Shown: in pieces, positions 1 to 5,785 of the stretch
How the letters are laid out: the number at the start of each line of letters is the position of its first letter
Position numbering within the stretch: position 1 is the first letter of the stretch
Source: Bradyrhizobium sp.
Lineage (GTDB): Bacteria > Pseudomonadota > Alphaproteobacteria > Rhizobiales > Xanthobacteraceae
Assembly (NCBI GenBank): GCA_013695565.1
Contig: JACDAG010000904.1
Coordinates: 1 to 5,785, forward strand
Direction of reading: 5' to 3'
DNA: 5,785 nucleotides
Made by a program: the position numbers and the translations under genes
The notes under the pieces: generated by a model
Database searches by the model: none
The model's input: the letters and a program-made list of their open reading frames with translations, nothing else
Told to the model about the DNA's origin: nothing

Positions 1-190
1 ATCACGAACAGCGGCTGGCCCTTGACGACGTTGTCGCCGGGCCGGACCAGAAGCTTGGTCACGCGGCCCGCATAGGGCGAGAACACCGGCGTCGAGCGAT
101 CCTCATCGATCGCGATCTTGCCTTCGGTGACATGCTCGGCGCGGAAGCCCCGCTCGGTGCATGGCTGGATCGTCAGGCTGGCCCATTCGG
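1..190 (-). pseudogene. Inverted internal fragment of an RND efflux periplasmic adaptor gene
   Basis: Read on the minus strand from about base 190 down to base 1 (codons starting at 188, 185 and so on to 20), this stretch gives EWASLTIQPCTERGFRAEHV, then TEGKIAIDEDRSTPVFSPYA, then GRVTKLLVRPGDNVVKGQPL, then FVI. This is the typical N-terminal part of a CzcB/CusB-like membrane fusion protein: an early beta strand, the TEGKIAIDED strand, and the first lipoyl half-motif ending PGDNVVKGQPLFVI. In the family this is followed directly by an (E/A)AD..QAQNDF segment opening the helical hairpin; here that segment is on the opposite strand from about 190. The minus frame hits a TGA at 206-204, just upstream of the homologous part, so the fragment has no start of its own. 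It runs off the window edge at base 1. The identification comes from the motifs and order. Whether it is a genuine inversion or an artefact cannot be decided here. Confidence 0.8.
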
Positions 191-193
191 CCG
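188..193. other. Strand-switch breakpoint at a CGGCCG palindrome
   Basis: At this point the adaptor reading switches from the minus strand (AAEWASLTIQP, read leftwards) to the plus strand (AADNVQAQNDF, read rightwards). The junction sits in TCGGCCGCC, whose core CGGCCG is its own reverse complement. The homologous text on both strands reaches into the palindrome, so the exact joint is ambiguous within a few bases. A short inverted repeat at the joint is what recombination between GCGGCC and GGCCGC, or a fold-back during amplification, would leave. Confidence 0.7.
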
Positions 194-1053
194 CCGACAA
201 CGTTCAGGCGCAGAACGATTTCATCGGCGCGATGACCGCGATGAACAAGGCGAAGTCCGCGCTCGATCTGGCGCAGCTGCAGGGCCAGCGCGCCAAGGAC
301 CTGTTCGAAGGCAAGGCCGTTCCGCTCAAGGACTATCAGCAGAGCCAGGCGACGCTGATCCAGGCGCAGAACGATATGCGCTCCTCGCAGACGGCGATGG
401 AAGCGGCTCGCAACAAGCTTCGTATCCTCGGCCTCACCGACGAGGATATCGCGACCTTCCAGGAGAAAGGCCGCATCAATCCGGAAACCACCATCTTCGC
501 GCCGATCGCCGGCACCGTGGTCCAGCGCAAGATCGGCCCCGGCCAGTACGTCAACTCTGGCGCCAGCGATCCCGTCTATGTGATCGGCGATCTCTCCACC
601 GTCTGGATGGTCGCCTTCGTGCGCGAGACCGACGCCGCCAATGTCGCGGTCGGGCAGGACGTTGCGTTCAACGTGCTGGCGATGCCGAACCACACGCTGA
701 CGGCGCGCGTCAACTACGTGTCCACCGCCATCGATCCGGCGTCGCGCCGCCTGCTGGTCCGCGCCACCATCGACAACAAGGATGGCCTGCTCAAGCCGGA
801 AATGTTCGCCAATGTCACGATCTATTCGGCCAGCGATCATCCGGCGGTCGGCGTGCCCAAGACGGCGTTGATCTACGAGGGCGACCAGGTCCGGCTCTGG
901 GTCGCGCATGAGGACCAGACGATCGAACTGCGCCAGATCAAGGCCGGCCTCGCCAATGGCGATCTCGTCGAAGTGATCGGCAATCTGAAGCCGCGCGAGA
1001 TGATCGTGACAAAGGGAGCACTGTTCATCGACCGGGCCGCGTCCGGCAGCTGA
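190..1053 (+). CDS. RND efflux periplasmic adaptor subunit (membrane fusion protein), C-terminal part, 5' end displaced by inversion
   Basis: This is the periplasmic adaptor that would link an RND pump to an outer-membrane channel. From about base 196 (ADNVQAQNDF) to about 470 lies the alpha-helical hairpin, rich in Ala, Gln, Lys and Leu, with LFEGKAVPLKDYQQSQ at the turn. The second lipoyl half follows near 490-600 (FAPIAGTVVQRKIGPGQYV, then VIGDLSTVWM). The beta-barrel spans about 600-830 and includes AIDPASRRLLVRATIDN. The membrane-proximal domain (VPKTALIYEGDQVRLWV to MIVTKGALFID) runs to the stop at 1051-1053. The frame can be extended to an ATG at 118, after an in-frame TAG at 73-75, but residues from 118 to about 190 are antisense to the inverted adaptor piece and do not resemble the family; I therefore do not accept 118 as a real start. 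Signal peptide and N-terminal domain are missing. As drawn, the product would have half a lipoyl domain and probably be non-functional. The pump gene begins 87 bases downstream in the same direction. Family assignment is firm; the substrate is not known. Confidence 0.85.
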   Translation, partial: AADNVQAQNDFIGAMTAMNKAKSALDLAQLQGQRAKDLFEGKAVPLKDYQQSQATLIQAQNDMRSSQTAMEAARNKLRILGLTDEDIATFQEKGRINPETTIFAPIAGTVVQRKIGPGQYVNSGASDPVYVIGDLSTVWMVAFVRETDAANVAVGQDVAFNVLAMPNHTLTARVNYVSTAIDPASRRLLVRATIDNKDGLLKPEMFANVTIYSASDHPAVGVPKTALIYEGDQVRLWVAHEDQTIELRQIKAGLANGDLVEVIGNLKPREMIVTKGALFIDRAASGS

Positions 1054-1067
1054 TCCCCTTAAGCTAC

Positions 1068-1116
1068 AAAACAAAAAACTGAAGCCCCGGCTCTGATCCA
1101 TCAGGACCGACGGGGC
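1068..1116 (-). terminator. Possible rho-independent terminator facing the minus strand
   Basis: On the minus strand the GC-rich stem (1116 to 1084) is followed after five bases by TTTTTTGTTTT, the complement of the A-tract at 1068-1078. Stem plus T-tract is the form of an intrinsic terminator. No minus-strand gene in this window ends here, so it would only stop antisense transcription entering the adaptor gene, or be the remains of an inserted element. Orientation is seen in the sequence; function is inferred. Confidence 0.45.
1084..1116. repeat. Intergenic GC-rich hairpin between adaptor and pump genes
   Basis: GCCCCG at 1084-1089 pairs with CGGGGC at 1111-1116. Within it CTGAT (1093-1097) pairs with ATCAG (1100-1104), giving a long two-part stem. 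The element is bracketed by the 6-base direct repeat ACTGAA at 1078-1083 and 1122-1127, which could be a target-site duplication of a small mobile repeat or chance. There is no T-run after the stem on the plus strand, so it is not an obvious terminator for the adaptor transcript; it could stabilise or separate the two messages. It lies in the 87-base non-coding gap ahead of the pump start. Confidence 0.6.
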
Positions 1117-1140
1117 CCCTCACTGAAAGCTTCGATCTGA

Positions 1141-4100
1141 ATGGATCGCCTCGTCGCCCTTGCCGTCAGCCGCCGCTATTTGATGGTCGGCATGTTCATC
1201 GCGGTGATGGTCGGCGGCCTGATCGCGTTCAAGCAGCTCAACATCGAGGCCTATCCCGACCCGACCCCACCGATGGTCGACATCGTGACGCAAAGTCCGG
1301 GGCTGTCGTCGGAGGAGATCGAGCGCTACATCACGATCCCGATCGAGACCCAGGTCGCGGGCATCAAGAACCTGCGCACCATCCGCACCATCTCGCTGTA
1401 CGGCCTGTCCGACGTCAAACTGCAGTTCTCGTTCGACTACACCTACGAGGAAGCGCTGCAGCAGGTGTTGAACCGGCTATCGCAACTGGCGCCGCTGCCA
1501 AGCAACGTGCAGCCCGGCATTTCGCCGCTCAGCCCGATCGGCGAAATCTATCGCTACCGGCTGAAGGGGCCGCCGAATTACAGCGTGCTCGACCTCAAGA
1601 CGCTGCAGGACTGGGTGTTGCAGCGCCGCTTTCGCGCCGTGCCCGGCGTGATCGACGTCACCAGCTGGGGCGGCAAGACCAAGACCTATGAGCTGCAGGT
1701 CGATTTCAACAAACTCGTCGCCAACGGGCTGACGCTGCCGCAGGTGTTGCAGGCCGTCAGCAATGCCAACATCAATGTCGGCGGCAACACCGTCAATATC
1801 GGCGCGCAATCCGCCGTGGTGCGCGGCGTCGGCCTGATCCGCTCGATCGATGACCTCAACAACACCATGGTGTCGCAATCGGGCGGCAACCCGGTGCTGG
1901 TCAGCGACATCGCCCATGTCACCATCGGCGAGAAACCGCGGCTCGGCATTGCCGGCCTCGACCAGGACGACGACATCGTGCAGGGCATCGTGCTGATGCG
2001 CCGCGGCGAGCAGAGCGCGCCGACCATCACCCGCGTCGAGCAACTGGTCGCTTCCATCAACAATTCCTCGATCCTGCCGCCGGGCGTCAAGATCGAGCGG
2101 ATCTACGACCGCAAGGACCTGATCGACATCACCACCCACACCGTGCTGCACAACATGGTGGTCGGGATCCTCCTGATCGTGCTGCTGCAATGGGTGTTCC
2201 TCGGCGACCTCCGCAGCGCGCTGATCGTCGGCGCGACGATCCCGTTCGCGCTGTTCTTCGCCGTGATCATCCTGGTGCTGCGCGGTGAATCCGCCAATCT
2301 GCTCTCGGTTGGCGCGATCGATTTCGGGTTGATCGTCGATGCCACCGTGATCATGGTGGAGGCGATCTTCCGCCGGTTGTCGCAAACCACCGCGCTGTCG
2401 GAAGCCGAGCGCAGCCATATCTCCTTCGACACCACGATGGGGATGAAGAGCCACGCCATCCTGTCCGCCGCCGCCGACGTGTCTCGCTCGATCTTCTTCG
2501 CCGCCGCCATCATCATCGCCGCCTTCCTGCCGCTGTTCACGCTGAGCGGCGTCGAGGGCAACATCTTCGGGCCGATGGCGCGGACCTATGCCTACGCGCT
2601 GGCGGGCGGACTGTTGGCGACCTTCACGATCACCCCGGCGCTGAGCGCCATTATCCTGCCCTCGCATATGGAGCACGCTGAAACCTGGATCGTGAGGAAG
2701 CTCGATCTTCTCTATGTGCCGGTGCTGAAATGGGCGCTTGCGAACCGCAAGCTGGTGATGGCCGGCGCGGCCGGCCTCGTGGTCCTGACCATCATGCTGG
2801 CGCGGCTGCTGGGCCTGGAATTCCTGCCGAAGCTGGAGGAGGGCAATCTGTGGATCCGCGCGACGCTGCCGCCGACCATCTCGCTGCAGGAAGGCAATGC
2901 GTATGTCAACGAGATGCGGAAGCTGATCCGCAGCCGCCCCGAAGTGGAATCGGTGGTGTCGCAGCACGGCCGTCCCGATGACGGCACCGACGCCGCCGGC
3001 CTGTTCAACGCCGAATTCTTCGCGCCACTGAAGCCGGCAAGCGAATGGCCCAACACCCATGACAAGGACGTCCTGACGGCCCAGTTGCTGGCAGAGCTGC
3101 AGGAAAAATTCCCCGGCGTCGAATTCAACTTCTCGCAATATCTGCAGGACAACGTCTCGGAGGCGGTCTCCGGCGTCAAGGGCGAGAACTCGATCAAACT
3201 GTACGGCAATGATCTGCAGGCGCTGACGGACACCGCCAACAAGATCAAATCGGTTCTCGCAACCGTGCAGGGCGTCACCGATCTGGCGGTGTTCACCTCG
3301 CTCGGCCAGCCGACCGTCCAGATCGACATCGATCGCGCGCGGGCGGCGCGCTACGGCCTGTCGCCGGGCGATATCAACGCCACCATCAAGGTCGCGATCG
3401 GCGGCGACACCGCCGGCGACATCTATGAACCCGGCAGCGACCGGCATTTCCCGATCATCGTCCGTCTCGCGCCGGAATATCGCAAGAGTGCCGAAGCGAT
3501 CCATAATTTGCGGATCGGCGTCGCGGGCCCAGGCGGTGCGATCACGCAGATCCCGCTCAGCGAGGTTGCCTCGATCAATTTGATTTCGGGCGCCGCCTAT
3601 ATCTACCGCGAAGGGCAGGAGCGCTATCTGCCGATCAAGTTCTCGGTGCGCGAGCGCGACCTCGGCAGCGCGATCCAGGAAGCGCAGGACAAGGTCGCCG
3701 CCCAAGTCCAGCTGCCGCCGGGATCACGGGTCGAGTGGGTCGGTGAATTCGGCAATCTGCAGGACGCCATCAAGCGGTTGTCGATCGTGGTGCCGATCAG
3801 CCTGGCGCTGATCGCGGTGCTGCTGTTCTTCAATTTCGGATCGATGGTCGATACGCTATTGGCGATGAGCGTGATACCGATGGCGATCTTCGGGGGCGTG
3901 CTCGGGCTCTTGATCTCGGGGATTCCGTTCAGCGTGTCGGCGGCGATCGGCTTCATTGCGCTGTTCGGCATCGCCGTGATGGATGGCATCATTATCCTGT
4001 CGCAGTACAATCAACTGATCGACGAAGGTTATGAGCGGATGAGGGCCGTGGTCCGCACCGGTGAGCTGCAATTGCGGCCGGTGCTGATGACCTGCGTCGT

Positions 4101-4263
4101 GGCCGGCATCGGGCTGTTGCCGGCGGCACTGTCGGCGGGGATCGGTTCGCAGGTGCAAAAGCCGCTGGCGGTGGTCGTCGTCACCGGCATGATGCTGGCG
4201 CCGATCGTCATCCTGGTGACGCTGCCGGTCCTGATCTCGGTGTTCTCGCGAAAGGCGCGCTGA
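1141..4263 (+). CDS. Heavy-metal-type RND efflux pump, CzcA/CusA family inner-membrane transporter
   Basis: This is the proton-driven inner-membrane pump of a tripartite efflux system. Its 1040 residues match the usual CzcA/CusA length. Twelve hydrophobic segments are visible at about 13-31, 337-355, 360-380, 385-407, 450-470, 482-505, 537-556, 881-900, 903-922, 930-950, 979-1000 and 1008-1032, with two large periplasmic loops after segments 1 and 7, the RND plan. The N-terminal loop has the family text NIEAYPDPTPPMVDIVTQSPGLSSEEIERYIT (written here as one motif near 35-67). Segment 4 reads DFGLIVDATVIMVE, with D394, D400 and E407 spaced as the CzcA proton-relay residues D402, D408 and E415. 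The regions aligning with CusA's copper/silver methionines (about 568-580, 610-640 and 667-695) hold no methionine, so a CusA-like metal site is unlikely. The start is ATG at 1141; only a weak GAAAG lies about 12 bases upstream. The adaptor gene precedes it and a hydrolase follows after 57 bases. The family is secure; the substrate is unassigned. Confidence 0.95.
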   Translation: MDRLVALAVSRRYLMVGMFIAVMVGGLIAFKQLNIEAYPDPTPPMVDIVTQSPGLSSEEIERYITIPIETQVAGIKNLRTIRTISLYGLSDVKLQFSFDYTYEEALQQVLNRLSQLAPLPSNVQPGISPLSPIGEIYRYRLKGPPNYSVLDLKTLQDWVLQRRFRAVPGVIDVTSWGGKTKTYELQVDFNKLVANGLTLPQVLQAVSNANINVGGNTVNIGAQSAVVRGVGLIRSIDDLNNTMVSQSGGNPVLVSDIAHVTIGEKPRLGIAGLDQDDDIVQGIVLMRRGEQSAPTITRVEQLVASINNSSILPPGVKIERIYDRKDLIDITTHTVLHNMVVGILLIVLLQWVFLGDLRSALIVGATIPFALFFAVIILVLRGESANLLSVGAIDFGLIVDATVIMVEAIFRRLSQTTALSEAERSHISFDTTMGMKSHAILSAAADVSRSIFFAAAIIIAAFLPLFTLSGVEGNIFGPMARTYAYALAGGLLATFTITPALSAIILPSHMEHAETWIVRKLDLLYVPVLKWALANRKLVMAGAAGLVVLTIMLARLLGLEFLPKLEEGNLWIRATLPPTISLQEGNAYVNEMRKLIRSRPEVESVVSQHGRPDDGTDAAGLFNAEFFAPLKPASEWPNTHDKDVLTAQLLAELQEKFPGVEFNFSQYLQDNVSEAVSGVKGENSIKLYGNDLQALTDTANKIKSVLATVQGVTDLAVFTSLGQPTVQIDIDRARAARYGLSPGDINATIKVAIGGDTAGDIYEPGSDRHFPIIVRLAPEYRKSAEAIHNLRIGVAGPGGAITQIPLSEVASINLISGAAYIYREGQERYLPIKFSVRERDLGSAIQEAQDKVAAQVQLPPGSRVEWVGEFGNLQDAIKRLSIVVPISLALIAVLLFFNFGSMVDTLLAMSVIPMAIFGGVLGLLISGIPFSVSAAIGFIALFGIAVMDGIIILSQYNQLIDEGYERMRAVVRTGELQLRPVLMTCVVAGIGLLPAALSAGIGSQVQKPLAVVVVTGMMLAPIVILVTLPVLISVFSRKAR

Positions 4264-4308
4264 CAGGTCGCGTGATCCATTCATTACGGTTAGGATGAGC
4301 CTCAAACC

Positions 4309-4316
4309 GGAGGAGG
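4309..4316 (+). promoter_or_regulatory. Strong Shine-Dalgarno site of the hydrolase gene
   Basis: GGAGGAGG ends four bases before the ATG at 4321 and is close to a perfect match to the 16S rRNA tail. It fixes the start. It contrasts with the weak site of the pump gene, suggesting the hydrolase is translated efficiently and independently of it. I see no convincing promoter boxes in the 57-base gap after the pump stop. Confidence 0.8.
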
Positions 4317-4320
4317 AAAC

Positions 4321-5238
4321 ATGGCCTGGAAAGACCCGGATATCGAAACGTTCCGCGCGCTCTGGAAAAAGCGCGCCGCCACCCGCGGACAGGTGACGAT
4401 ACCGGAGCAGCGCGCGACATTTGACGCCGATATGGGCGCCATTCCGCTCGCCCCGGGCTGCGTGGTCGAGAGTCTTGATCTATCAGGCGTCCCTGCAGAG
4501 AAGATCACGCCCACCGGTGCGGCACCGGGCAAGGCGCTGCTTTACCTGCACGGCGGCGGCCATGTGTTCGGCAGCCTCAAGAGCCATCGTCATCTGGTAT
4601 CGCGCTTTGCGGTCGCGGCTGGAGTCACCGCCTTTCACATCGACTATCGCCTGGCGCCCGAACATCCCTATCCCGCCGCGCTCGAAGACGCGCTGAAAGT
4701 CTACAAGCAGATTCTGGCGACCGGCATCGCACCCGAAGACGTGATTGTCGGCGGCGAATCCGCCGGCGGCAATCTCGCGACGGCGCTGCTGTTGAAAGTT
4801 CGCGAGGATGGGCTGCCGCAGCCGGCCGGGCTCTATCTGTTGAGCCCGTGGCTGGATATGACGACCGCAGGCGAGTCCTACGTAAAAGTCGGCGCGCGCG
4901 ACCCGATCATCACCCGTGAGGGGATCGAAATGGTCTCCGCCGCCTATCTCGGCGGCAAGCCCGATAATGCCTTCACATCGCCGGTACGAGCGGACCCCAC
5001 GGGGCTGCCGCCGATGTTGATCCAGGTCGGCAGCGAGGAAGTGCTGCTGTCGGACTCGCTGACTTTCGCCGATCATGCCGCGATGGCGGGCGTGGAGGTG
5101 AAGCTGCATGTCTGGCCCGAGATGCCGCACGCATGGCCGCTGTTTCACGTGTTTATCAGCGCTGGCCTCGCCGCCATCGAGGAAGCCGGGCAGTGGATGC
5201 GACAGCGCCTCGACACCAAACTCCGCGCCGCCGCCTGA
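4321..5238 (+). CDS. Alpha/beta hydrolase of the hormone-sensitive-lipase group (family IV esterase-like)
   Basis: The 305-residue product has the usual family length and no signal peptide, so it is probably a cytoplasmic carboxylic ester hydrolase. The oxyanion-hole motif HGGG is at residues 77-80, within LYLHGGGHVFGS. It is followed by FHIDYRLAPEHPYPAALEDA, a hallmark of this group. The nucleophile is S147 in GESAG (145-149). The acid is most likely E240 in VGSEEVLLSD, where many relatives have Asp in a DPL context; E239 and D245 are the alternatives. The catalytic His is H270 in MPHAWPLF. The N-terminal 60 residues (KDPDIETFRALWKKRAATRG and on) would form the cap helices. The gene follows the pump by 57 bases on the same strand, so read-through is possible, but nothing ties it to efflux. 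The natural substrate cannot be told from sequence; short-chain acyl esters are typical for the family. Confidence 0.93.
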   Translation: MAWKDPDIETFRALWKKRAATRGQVTIPEQRATFDADMGAIPLAPGCVVESLDLSGVPAEKITPTGAAPGKALLYLHGGGHVFGSLKSHRHLVSRFAVAAGVTAFHIDYRLAPEHPYPAALEDALKVYKQILATGIAPEDVIVGGESAGGNLATALLLKVREDGLPQPAGLYLLSPWLDMTTAGESYVKVGARDPIITREGIEMVSAAYLGGKPDNAFTSPVRADPTGLPPMLIQVGSEEVLLSDSLTFADHAAMAGVEVKLHVWPEMPHAWPLFHVFISAGLAAIEEAGQWMRQRLDTKLRAAA

Positions 5239-5385
5239 ACCGGCGGCCGCCTTGATACCGGTTGTCCAGCAGGGCAGATGAGCCTTTGTGGGCGTATGCC
5301 CATGTTTCCTGCCCACTCCGTTTGTGGTTGACGTACGCCCCCGGCCGTCCCCTGATGCCGGCAGGGACAACCGCAGGAGATCGCC
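5239..5385. other. Non-coding gap with several short inverted repeats
   Basis: No convincing ORF is seen between the hydrolase stop and the next start. The gap is rich in dyads. AACCGG at 5238-5243 pairs with CCGGTT at 5258-5263, around the 10-base palindrome GGCGGCCGCC (5242-5251). GGGCAG (5272-5277) pairs with CTGCCC (5309-5314), enclosing TGGGC-GTAT-GCCCA (5289-5302). GTCCCCTG (5347-5354) pairs with CAGGGAC (5362-5368) with one bulged C. The first two could act in termination of the hydrolase message, though neither has a T-run. TTGACG at 5328-5333 could be a -35 box, but no good -10 follows, so I do not call a promoter. Confidence 0.45.
5347..5368 (+). promoter_or_regulatory. Hairpin just upstream of a ribosome binding site
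   Basis: GTCCCCTG (5347-5354) and CAGGGAC (5362-5368) form a seven-pair stem with one bulged C and a seven-base loop. It ends six bases before the AGGAG site at 5375-5379 of the gene starting at 5386. The stem does not include the site itself, so it might influence translation or mRNA stability without masking it. It may equally be chance in GC-rich DNA. Confidence 0.3.
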
Positions 5386-5785
5386 ATGCGGATCGAGGAA
5401 AACCAAGGCCAGAACCGGGATCAACCGGCGCCACCGGGCGCTACCGCCGAACAGATCCTCGGCGAGATCCGCGACTATTGCCGCGCGACGCAGACCGCGG
5501 AATCCACTTTCGGGCGGCTGGTCGTCAACGACGGCAAGCTGGTGTCCCGCTTGCGCGACGGGGCGCGGATCACCACCGGCACCCTCGACAAGGTCCGCGC
5601 CTATCTGTCCGAACATGGCGCCGCACCGTCCGCGCGCGGCCAGTCCTCTCCGGCGGCAAAGTTGATGAACGGCGCCGGAGCCGCGGCCGAGGTCGCGCCC
5701 GCCGGCTTCCGGTTTTTCGACAACCGGCAGAAATACCTGCTGTTCGTGTCGACCTGCAGCGAAAAGACCGAGGTCGGCCACCGCA
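5386..5785 (+). CDS. Uncharacterised protein with N-terminal helix-turn-helix-like region, partial (3' end beyond window)
   Basis: An open frame of 133 codons starts at ATG 5386 behind AGGAG (5375-5379, six-base spacing) and leaves the window without a stop. Residues 1-20 are polar and proline-rich (MRIEENQGQNRDQPAPPG). Residues about 21-77 (AEQILGEIRDYC, STFGRLVVNDGKLVSRLRDG, then ITTGTLDKVRAYLSEH) look like a compact helical domain, in the style of small alphaproteobacterial XRE-like DNA-binding proteins with an FGR..V.D...V..LR.G pattern. An Ala/Gly/Ser/Pro-rich linker follows (about 78-103). Then comes GFRFFDNRQKYLLFVSTCSE, then KTEVGHR at the window edge. From memory, the FFDNRQKYLLFV text opens a domain in Rhizobiales proteins that continues into an FDAG.GDG motif like that of SAM-dependent methyltransferases. 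That part lies outside the window, so I leave the function open. Codon use matches the neighbouring genes. Confidence 0.75.
   Translation, partial: MRIEENQGQNRDQPAPPGATAEQILGEIRDYCRATQTAESTFGRLVVNDGKLVSRLRDGARITTGTLDKVRAYLSEHGAAPSARGQSSPAAKLMNGAGAAAEVAPAGFRFFDNRQKYLLFVSTCSEKTEVGHR

Noticed and set aside
118..190. ATG at 118 as the true start of the plus-strand adaptor
   Set aside because: The 24 residues it would add (MPSVTCSARKPRSVHG and on) are antisense to clear adaptor sequence on the minus strand and have no adaptor character. No ribosome binding site stands before it.
103..1101. Minus-strand open frame of 332 codons opposite the adaptor
   Set aside because: It is in a different frame from the real minus-strand adaptor piece (codon starts at 188, 185 and so on), and its composition is that of a mirror frame of the plus-strand gene.
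1477..3705. Minus-strand open frame of 742 codons inside the pump gene
   Set aside because: Its product is rich in Arg, Asp, His and Gln with no domain pattern, as expected for the mirror frame of a GC-rich gene. It lies wholly antisense to a complete, well-recognised pump.
4264..4320. Terminator or promoter between pump and hydrolase
   Set aside because: No stem with T-run and no paired -35/-10 boxes are visible; only the strong ribosome binding site can be supported.
5328..5357. TTGACG with a downstream CTGATG as a sigma-70-type promoter for the last gene
   Set aside because: The -35 is good but the -10 candidate is poor and lies within a hairpin; not strong enough to list as a promoter.
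4483..5781. Minus-strand open frame of 432 codons across the hydrolase and the last gene
   Set aside because: It overlaps two plus-strand genes with good ribosome binding sites and family motifs. Its translation is low-complexity Arg/Gly/Ala-rich without motifs.

Overview
The window is high-GC DNA with strong GC preference at third codon positions. The protein sequences resemble those of Rhizobiales alphaproteobacteria of the Bradyrhizobium/Rhodopseudomonas type. That placement rests on recognising sequence style, not on a search. Every intact gene reads on the + strand.

Layout. (1) Bases 1 to about 190 carry, on the minus strand, an internal piece of a periplasmic adaptor (membrane fusion) gene of an RND efflux pump: its N-terminal beta strands and the first lipoyl half-motif. 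(2) From about 190 to 1053 the + strand carries the rest of what looks like the same adaptor gene: alpha-helical hairpin, second lipoyl half, beta-barrel and membrane-proximal domain. The two pieces abut head to head at a CGGCCG palindrome, so the adaptor gene is broken by an inversion, either real or an assembly or amplification artefact. (3) An 87-base gap holds a GC-rich hairpin whose T-rich tail lies on the minus strand. (4) Bases 1141-4263 encode a complete 1040-residue heavy-metal-type (CzcA/CusA family) RND inner-membrane pump. (5) Bases 4321-5238 encode a complete alpha/beta hydrolase of the hormone-sensitive-lipase group, with a strong ribosome binding site. (6) Bases 5239-5385 are non-coding and rich in short inverted repeats. 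(7) From 5386 a further gene runs off the right edge. It starts with a likely DNA-binding-type helical region followed by a segment I cannot firmly assign.

Function. Adaptor and pump are two of the three parts of a tripartite export system; no outer-membrane channel gene lies in the window. The pump keeps the acidic proton-relay residues of the CzcA family but lacks methionines where CusA binds copper or silver, so its substrate is open. The hydrolase and the last gene have no evident link to efflux. The most notable observation is the inverted adaptor segment. I saw no CRISPR array, tRNA, rRNA, insertion sequence or clearly new multi-gene system.
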